Part shown: piece by piece, positions 7,475-14,900 of the stretch
Layout: each line of letters opens with the position of its first letter
Numbering within the stretch: the first letter of the stretch is position 1
Origin: JBFGCA01 sp041567315
GTDB lineage: Bacteria > Acidobacteriota > Thermoanaerobaculia > Multivoradales > JAHEKO01
Length of the DNA stretch: 18,189 bases
Direction of reading: 5' to 3'
Assembly: GCA_041567315.1 (NCBI GenBank)
Contig: JBFGCA010000101.1
Coordinates: forward strand, 1-18,189
Notes under the pieces: generated by a model
Databases searched by the model: none
What the model was told of the DNA's origin: nothing
Seen by the model: only the letters and a program-made list of their open reading frames with translations
Position numbers and translations under genes: made by a program

Positions 7475-8467
7475 TTATCCCCTTGCCGCCGGCCACCCCG
7501 GCATGCCGATGGGGTTGTAGCTCGGGTCGCCCAGGGCTTCGAGCGACACCTGCGAAACGCGCTCGCGGAGCGACCACGCGTCGTCGTGCTCGCCCCGCGC
7601 GGCGGCGGCGACCAGCTCGCCGAGCGGTGCGGGCAGCGCCTCCCGGTCGTCGAAGCTCCCGGCGCCGGCGGCGCGCAGCGCGCAGCGCGCCGCCATGGCG
7701 ACGTCCACCGCCGGTCCGCCGCGCCGGGTGCGCCGCGCCTCCTCCGGATACCAGTCCCGCCACCGGCGGCTGATCGCCGGGATGCGGCCGCGGTCGCGCC
7801 CGGCCCGGGCCGCGGCCACCGTCCATCCCACCAGCACGGCGCCGTGGTCGAGCGGGTGGATCAGCACGTGATCCGGCACCACGGCCGAGTGGACCACGCC
7901 GGCCCGATGGGTCCAGGCCAGCGCCTCGAGCAGCCGCTTGAGGATCCAGACCGCGCTGCCGGGCCCGACGCCCTTGGGGTGGGTCCGCATCACCTCCTCC
8001 AGGGTGTGGAAGAAGCCGCTCTGCCACTTGAAGACCGTGGTCAGGCGATCGCGGTCGCCCACCCGCACCCGCGCCATGGCGATGGGCTCCGGGACCAGGG
8101 CCGCGAAGTGCTCCGTCCCCCGCGCCGCGCTGCCCTGCAGCCGCTCGAGGATGGCCCACTCGCGGCGCAGCAGGTCCTCGTCGGTCGAGCAGCCGAGCAC
8201 CTTGAGCACCACCTCCTCGCCCAGCCGCCGCACCCAGCGGCCCTTGTAGACCCAGGAGGAGTCGCCCTGCCCCAGCAGGCCGAGCACCAGGTAGGTCCGC
8301 CCCGCCACCGCCAGCCGCAGGCGCCCGTCGTCGGGAAACGACGAGGGGACGGGATCACCGATCTTCCCCGGGGCGTTCTGCGACCCGCAGTAGCTGCAGA
8401 CGAGGACGATCTCGGACCATCTCGCCTCCAGCGGCGCACCGCAGCCGTAGCAGAACTCGATCCTCAC
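7475..8467 (-). CDS. Zinc-ribbon protein kinase-fold pseudokinase
   Basis: This is a 330-residue protein. The first 28 residues form a zinc ribbon, with Cys6 and Cys9 (CYGC) and Cys24 and Cys27 (CSYC). A protein kinase-like fold follows: glycine loop LLGQGDSSWVY (Gly66, Gly68), Lys89 in VVLKVLG and Glu103. The catalytic half is degenerate: the HRDLKPxN motif reads HSAVVPDH (193-200), so the catalytic Asp is Ala195 and the metal-binding Asn is His200, and DFG is replaced by GWT (214-216). Nucleotide binding may persist, but phosphotransfer is unlikely. The GTG start at 8467 is chosen because GGAGG lies 5 bases upstream, the zinc ribbon follows at once, and GTG overlaps the Rrf2 stop (GTGA). 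Kinases with zinc ribbons occur beside vWA proteins in TerY-P type stress systems, which supports a scaffold or sensor role here. Confidence 0.87.
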   Translation of the reverse strand: MRIEFCYGCGAPLEARWSEIVLVCSYCGSQNAPGKIGDPVPSSFPDDGRLRLAVAGRTYLVLGLLGQGDSSWVYKGRWVRRLGEEVVLKVLGCSTDEDLLRREWAILERLQGSAARGTEHFAALVPEPIAMARVRVGDRDRLTTVFKWQSGFFHTLEEVMRTHPKGVGPGSAVWILKRLLEALAWTHRAGVVHSAVVPDHVLIHPLDHGAVLVGWTVAAARAGRDRGRIPAISRRWRDWYPEEARRTRRGGPAVDVAMAARCALRAAGAGSFDDREALPAPLGELVAAAARGEHDDAWSLRERVSQVSLEALGDPSYNPIGMPGWPAARG

Positions 8468-8868
8468 GGTGCCCTCCGCACGTCGGCCAGGGTGCGGGTT
8501 CGGGCCCAGTCTTCGATCGCCTGCTTGAGATCCGCCCATTCGGGGTGGAGCGGGCAGGGGTTGTCGGCGTCGCATTCCTCCCAGCCGAACAGGCAGTGGT
8601 CGGCGGCGGGCTCGAAATCCACCGCCTGGAGGACGTCGGCGAAGCGGATCGCCGCCGGATCCCTGGCCAGCTCGAAGCCGCCCCCGTGGCCCTTTTGCGA
8701 GGTCAGCAGGCCGGCGGCGGTGAGGCGGCGCAGGACCTTCGACAGGAAGGGCAGGGGAACCCCCGCCAGCGGGGCGAGGTCCCTGGCGCGGAGCCGGCGG
8801 GTGCCCGCGGTGCGGGCGAGGCAGGCCATCGTCCGCAGGGCGTACTCGGCGGTGCGGCTCAGGTACAT
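8464..8868 (-). CDS. Rrf2/IscR-type Fe-S transcriptional regulator
   Basis: This 134-residue protein is of typical Rrf2 length. It starts MYLSRTAEYALRTMACLA, the usual family N-terminus, followed by a winged helix (recognition region about 26-50) and the wing QKGHGGGFELA (58-68). Cys92, Cys99, Cys105 and His108 (in CPLH) match the order and spacing of the [2Fe-2S] ligands Cys92, Cys98, Cys104 and His107 of E. coli IscR almost exactly. A redox-, iron- or NO-responsive cluster is therefore likely. ATG 8868 is preferred over an in-frame TTG at 8877 because it gives the family's canonical first residues and sits 7 bases after a predicted -10, implying a leaderless mRNA. It is the first gene of the operon with the pseudokinase, vWA and PurA-like genes and probably controls its own promoter. 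Confidence 0.93.
   Translation of the reverse strand: MYLSRTAEYALRTMACLARTAGTRRLRARDLAPLAGVPLPFLSKVLRRLTAAGLLTSQKGHGGGFELARDPAAIRFADVLQAVDFEPAADHCLFGWEECDADNPCPLHPEWADLKQAIEDWARTRTLADVRRAP
8473..8477 (-). promoter_or_regulatory. Shine-Dalgarno GGAGG supporting the GTG start at 8467
   Basis: On the minus strand GGAGG lies within the end of the Rrf2 coding sequence, 5 bases before the GTG at 8467. It selects this start over the longer open frame that runs antisense-free but out of frame through the Rrf2 gene. Confidence 0.65.
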
Positions 8869-8875
8869 CGCTCGC

Positions 8876-8884
8876 AATGTAGCA
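8876..8884 (-). promoter_or_regulatory. Putative extended -10 promoter of the Rrf2 operon
   Basis: The minus strand reads TGCTACATT, an extended -10, ending 7 bases before the A of the Rrf2 ATG at 8868. Transcription would begin at or beside the start codon, so the message is probably leaderless. CTTGC upstream and GCGAG downstream form an imperfect dyad around the element and could be part of an autoregulatory site. No -35 match is seen. Confidence 0.5.
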
Positions 8885-8990
8885 GAGCAAGAGACTTGGC
8901 AGTCCGTTGAGCGGGGTGAAGGGTGCGGGAGTCAAGAGCGTCGCTGCGGCCGGATCTGGTGACGCCGCGTCTTGTCCCTGTCCCCGTTTT

Positions 8991-11900
8991 CTAGCCGAGG
9001 ACGACGTGGACGCGGTGCTCGGCGCCGTCGTCGGTCAGCGGGACCAGCTTCTCTTTCGGAAGGGGGGTGCCGTCGAGGCTGATGCGGGAGACGCCCCGGC
9101 AGACGGCATCAGGATTGTCGACGACGATCCGATATGGCGTCTCGCCGTGCTGATAGTCGATCTCGAAGCGACTCCAGGTCCGCGGTATGCACGGATCGAT
9201 GGCCAGCGCCGCGCCGCGCTTCTGGAATCCCAGAATCCACTCGAGGCCGGCACGGTAGAGCCAGCCCGCGGCGCCGGTGTACCAGGTCCATCCTCCCCGT
9301 CCCACGTGCGCCGGGGCGGCATAGACGTCGGCGGCGATCGCGTAGGGCTCCACTTTGTAGCGATGAGCGCCGGCTCGCCGGCTCGCATGGTGGACTGGAT
9401 TGAGCAGGTCGAACAGCTCGATGCACTTGTCTCCCTCGCCGAGCAGGGCGAAGGCGATGACCGACCAGATCGCGGCGTGCGTGTACTGCCCGCCGTTCTC
9501 CCGGATGCCGGGCAGATAGCCTTTGATGTAGCCGGGATCCCTGTCCGTCCGGTCGAACGGCGGGGTGAAGAGCAGCAGCAGCCGTTCGGCCTGACGGACC
9601 AGTCGTCGCTCGACCGAGTCCATGGCCTGCCGCGCTCGCCCCGGATCGGCGGCACCGGACAGGACCGCCCAGGACTGGGCGATCGAGTCGATCTGGCACT
9701 CGTCGCTGCGCGCCGATCCGAGCGGCGTGCCGTCGTCGAAGAACGCCCGCACGTACCATTCGCCGTCCCAGGCCTCGTTCTCCAACGAGGTGAGCAGCGC
9801 CGCGGCGCTCCGCCGCCAGCGCGCCGCCCGCTCCCGTTGTGCGCGCTGCTCGGCAACGCCGGCGAACTCGTGCAGGTTGAGGTGGAGAAACCAGCCGAGC
9901 CAAACGCTCTCGCCGCGGCCCTCGCGGCCGACGCGGTTCATCCCGTCGTTCCAGTCGCCGCCGCCGATCAAGGGCAAGCCATGACTGCCTACCTCGAGGC
10001 AGCGATCCAGCGCCCGCGCGCAGTGCTCGAAGAGGTTCGATCGGTCTTCGGAGGCCGCGGGCTCGAAATACGATTCGTGCTCGTCCTCCCTGAGGAGCGG
10101 ACCCTCGAGCCACGGAACCGTCTCGTCGAGCACGCTCCAGTCTTCGGTCACCTCCAGGTACCGAGCCACGGCGTACGGCAGCCACAATAGGTCGTCGGAG
10201 ATGCGCGTGCGGACGCCGCGCCCGGTGGGGGGGTGCCACCAATGCTGGACGTCCCCCTCGGCAAACTGCCTAGCGGCCGCCCGCAGGATGTGCTGGCGCG
10301 CGATCTCCGGTCGCGCCACCAGCAGGGCCAGAACATCCTGGAGCTGGTCGCGGAACCCGAAGGCTCCCCCCGACTGATAGAAGGCCGAGCGCGACCATAG
10401 GCGGCAGGACACCGTCTGGTATTGCAGCCAGCGGTTGAGCAGCAGATCCATCGCCCTGTTCGGCGTCCGCACCTGGACCGTACCGAGCACGGAGTCCCAC
10501 TGGTCCTGGACCTGGCGCAGCAGAGTGGCACAGTCCGTGCCGCGATAACGCGTGATCAGCGTTCGCGCCTCTTCGGTGTTCTCCCCCTGCCCCAGCAGGA
10601 ACAGCAGCTCGGCGCGCTGCCCGGGCCGGAGCTCGAACTCCGTCTGCAGCGCGGCGCAGGGATCGAGGGTCGCGCCGGTTTTCCCCGATAGCTCGCTGCC
10701 TCGCTCGAGCGAGGCCGGGTGGTCGAGGCTCGCGTTCCGCCCCAGGAACTCCAGGCGGTCGCAGGTCCAGGACGTCTGGCGCCCGCCTAGATCGGCGAAG
10801 GCGACCCGATGCGCGAACTCCCCGTTCCAGGCATTGCGCGCCAGAGCGGCGCCGGTCGCCTCGTCGATTTCGGTTACCACGTAGGGCACGGAGCGGCTGC
10901 GCGCAACGCCCAGGACCCACTCCACGTAGGCCGTGACCGAGAGCCGGCGGGTGCGGCCGGACCGATTGACCAGCCCCAGGCGAGAGATCTTGACGGAGTC
11001 CTTTGGCGGCACGAACTGCAGCAGATCCAGCGCGATGCCGTGGGCCGTGTGCTCGAAGCGGCTGTATCCCTGACCGTGCCGGATCAGGTAAGACGAGGCC
11101 TCCTCGCGGATCGGCAGGCAGGTCGGCCCCCAGATCAGCCCACTGTCGAGGTCGCGGACGTAGAACGCCTCGCCCGGCGTGTCGCTGACCGCATCGTTGG
11201 ACCACGGCGTGAGCTTGTTCTCTCGGCTGTTGACGGACCACGTGCAGCCGGAGCCGGATTCCGAGACATGGAATCCGAACTCCGCGTTCGCCACGACGTT
11301 GATCCATGGAGCCGGTGTCCACTGACCGTGGCCCAAGACCGTGATGTATTCCCGGCCGTCGCGCGAGAATCCCCCCAGGCCGTTGAAGAACTCGAGCTCG
11401 ATTCTTGGCGGGCGGGCAGGTGCCGCTCCGCCGCGCGGCGCCCGGAGTCGGGGAGGCACCGGTCCCGGCCGCAGGCGCTCCAGTCGGATCACCTGTTCCG
11501 ACAGCGTCCCCCGGTTCGCCAGGACCAGCACGCGCGCCGCCGAGCGGAGCAGCACCAGATCCTCCCGCGGCAGGAGGTCCTCCCGCAGCACGAAGGCCCT
11601 CCCGATCTCTCCGTCTCCTTCGCCGGCGAGCGCCGACTGGCTCGACCGCGCCACGGTCTCGAGCGCTTGCTGGAAATCCTGCACGTAGGAACTGCCCTTC
11701 GCGTTCAGGATCACCACGTCGGCGGAGACCCCTTTGAGGCGCCAATACTCCTGTGCCCTGAGCAGCTGTCGCGCCACCTCGCGCTCTTCGTCGCGCTCGA
11801 CGCGGACGACGGCGATCGGCAGGTCGCCTGAGATGCCGTGGGTCCAGAGCCCGGAGGGTCCCCGACGATTGGCGGCCAGTTCCTTGGAGGTGGTGCGCAG

Positions 11901-14900
11901 CGTGCGATCGTTGTAGAGCATCCGATTGGCCAGCCGCTGGAACAGGTGCGCCTCGTCCTGCGTGATCCCGAGGTGGTGGAGCTGGACCTGCGCGTAGGTC
12001 CAGGCCAGCGAGCTCTCCCGCTCGAACGTCTCCGGCTGGCGGTATTTCTCCGCGACGTCGAGGACCTGCTCCCGGGAGCTCGCCACCAGCGTGGTGAAGA
12101 TCACCCGGACCGTGTCGCCGGCCGGGATCGCCAGCCGATAGCGCAGGCTCACGATCGGATCCAGCGTCGCGCCCGCGCTGTTGGTCAGGGGTTCGCCCTC
12201 GGTCAGCGAAACCGGTCGGCCGATGCCGCGGCCACGGCCGAGAAAGCGGGCGCGGTCGCTTTCGTACTGACACCTGCCGACCTGCTGCCCCTCGATCGCG
12301 GCGAGGTGCGCCAGCCAGGGCTGTGGCTCGTCGGCCGACCGCCGCCGCCGGGTGGCCAGCAGTGCCTCCAGCTCGGCCACGAATTCGGTCTCGACGAACA
12401 GGTTCGAAAACGCGGGGTGGGCCTCGTCCGCAGCCTGCGGAGCCAGGACGATCTCTGCATAGGAGGTGAAGTCGATGACCCGGTCGCGGTTTTCGAGATT
12501 GGTCACCGTGAGCTGGCGCAGCTCCGCGTCGTCCTCGGGCGAGACCACGATCTCCAGCCGGATCGACAGCGACCGATCGTGCTGGATGATCTTGGCCCGG
12601 TCTTCGGCATAGACGACGTTGTAACGGTCGACTTCGGTGCCGATCGGCTGGAAGCCGGCCGACCAGAGGTCACCGGTATCTGCATCTTGCAGGTAGATGA
12701 AGGTGCCCCAGCAGTCGCGGGTGGTGTCCTCGCGCCAGCGGGTGACGGCGAGATCGTGCCAACGGCTGAAACCGGAGCCCGCGGCCGTCACCATGATCAG
12801 GTAGCGACCGTTCGACAGGAGATGCGTTCGCGGCGGGATGTCGTGCGGCGATTCGAAGCGCCGCAGGGCAGGGGGCACGAGCTCGCGGACCTGGGCGGCT
12901 ACCTGGACTTCCTCGCCGCGCGGCCGGGTGACGGCCACCGACCGCGGCGTGCGCTCCTGAAGCAGGAGCTCCGAGGCCTGGACCATGGGATGAGAGTGGA
13001 ACCGTTTCCGCGTCAGGTCCTGGAGGACGACGTTGCCCAGGGAGACGATGGTCATCCCCTGATGGTGCGCCATGAACGCTCGGACCACGGCGACCTCTTC
13101 GTCCTCCGGAAGCCGCGAGGGCGTGAAGTCCAGCGCCTCGTAGAATCCGTAGGCCCCCCGGGCGCCGACCGCTTCGAGGTGGACGATGTTGTCGATGGCG
13201 GCCTGGGGATCGATCATCGCCGCCAGAGCCGTGGCGTAGGGAGCCACCACCACGTCCTCGAAGAGCCCGCGCTTGAGTCCCAGGCCGGGCACGCCGAAAT
13301 CCGAGTACTGATAGGTGAGATGGACGTCGCGGACGTTGTAGGCGGACTCGGAGACCCCCCAGGGAACCCCGCGCTCCTGGCCGTACCGGATCTGGCGCCC
13401 CACGACCAGCCGGCTGGTGAGATCGAGCAGGCTGTGGGCCGGCTGCTCCATCACCAGCAGCGGCATCAGGTACTCGAACATCGACCCCGACCAGGAGACC
13501 AGCGCCGCCCCGGCCCCCACCGGTGTCAGGGCCCGGCCGAGCAGGAACCAGTGCTCTGGTGACACGTCGCCCTTGGCAATGGCCACGAAGCTCGCCAGCC
13601 GCGCCTCCGAGGCCAGCAGGTCGTAGCAGCTCGGATCGAGGGTGCCGTCTGCCGCCCGAAAGCCGATGGAGAACAGCTTGCGGGAGGGGTCGTAGAGGAA
13701 CCGGAAGTCCATCGCCAGAGCCAGCCGCTCCGCCCCGAGGGCGACGGCCGTCAGGCGATGGCCGAGGGCGTTCGCGGCGTCGGCGGACGCCTCCTCGGAT
13801 GCCAGCGTCGCGAGGTCGCGGGCGTGGCTCCGGACGGTGTCTCGGAGGGCGGTGGCCCAGGCCTCGGCCTCCGCGCCGGAGTCGTGCCCCGCTGCCGCGA
13901 TCGTGCGGACGACGTCCAGCAGGTTCTCCGCCCGGGCCTCCAGCTGCGCGAGCCGAGCAGTCCATTCGCCGGTCGACGACGGCGACTGGTCGAGCGCGGC
14001 CGTCATCGCGTCCATGGCTTCGCGTACCTGCGACGCCGTGACCACTTCGGTGCGAGCCCCGACCCGCGACTTGTCGACCGCCTCGCGCAGCGGCTGGAGC
14101 GTGTCGCGGACCCCGTCCAGCACCTGCGGGCCCAGCGGCGCGCGGCCGACGAGCCGGCGGCACTCCTGCGCCAGCGCGATCAGATGCCCCGCCAGGTTCC
14201 CGCTGTCGACGGTCGAGACATAGAGGGGCTCGAGCGGCCGCAGGTCGGTGGTGTCGTACCAGTTGAAGAAGTGACCGTGGGACCGGCGCATGGTGGCCAG
14301 GGTCTTCAGGGTCGCCTCGAGCCGCTGCACCATGTCGGCGGTCCCGATCCAGCCGCAGGCGCGGGCGACCATCGCGCTCAGGAGGTACAGCCCGATGTTG
14401 GTCGGCGAGGTGCGGTGGGCGACCACCGGCTCGGGATCCTCTTGAAAATTGTCGGGGGGCAGGGCGTGCTCCTGCTCGTCCACGAAGGTCTCGAAGAAGC
14501 GCCAGGCGCGCCGGGCCACGAGGCGGAGCGTGCGCGTCTCCTGCGCCGACAGGCGCCGTCGTTCGGCGGGCCTGGTCGGGATGCTCAGCCGCCACGCCAG
14601 AGCGGGCGCCAGGATCCAGAGGAGCACCAGGGGAGCGGCGACCGGCCAGGCCTCCGGCCTGAGCACGACGAGGAGCCCGCCGGCGCCGACGGCGAGCACC
14701 AGGCTCCAGCGGAGGTGTTGGTAGAAGGCGCCGAGCGTCAGGTCGGCCCCGTAGCCGGACTGCGCGGCCGGGACCCATTCGAGCAGACGCCGCCGGGTGA
14801 CGAACAGCCGGGCCAGCGTGCGCACCACGGCATCCGTCATGTAGGCGGCCCGGTGGGCGAGCACGGCACTGGCCAGCAGAACGTGGAGCGTCGCGAGCTG

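Noticed and set aside
6495..8159. A single fused gene extending upstream of the PurA-like start
   Set aside because: The frame is open upstream but encodes low-complexity sequence in the wrong frame of the vWA and pseudokinase genes; PurA homology begins right after ATG 6497.
7001..8962. A 653-codon plus-strand frame covering the pseudokinase and Rrf2 genes
   Set aside because: It is antisense to two genes with clear family motifs and shows His/Gln/Arg-rich low-complexity sequence without a domain.
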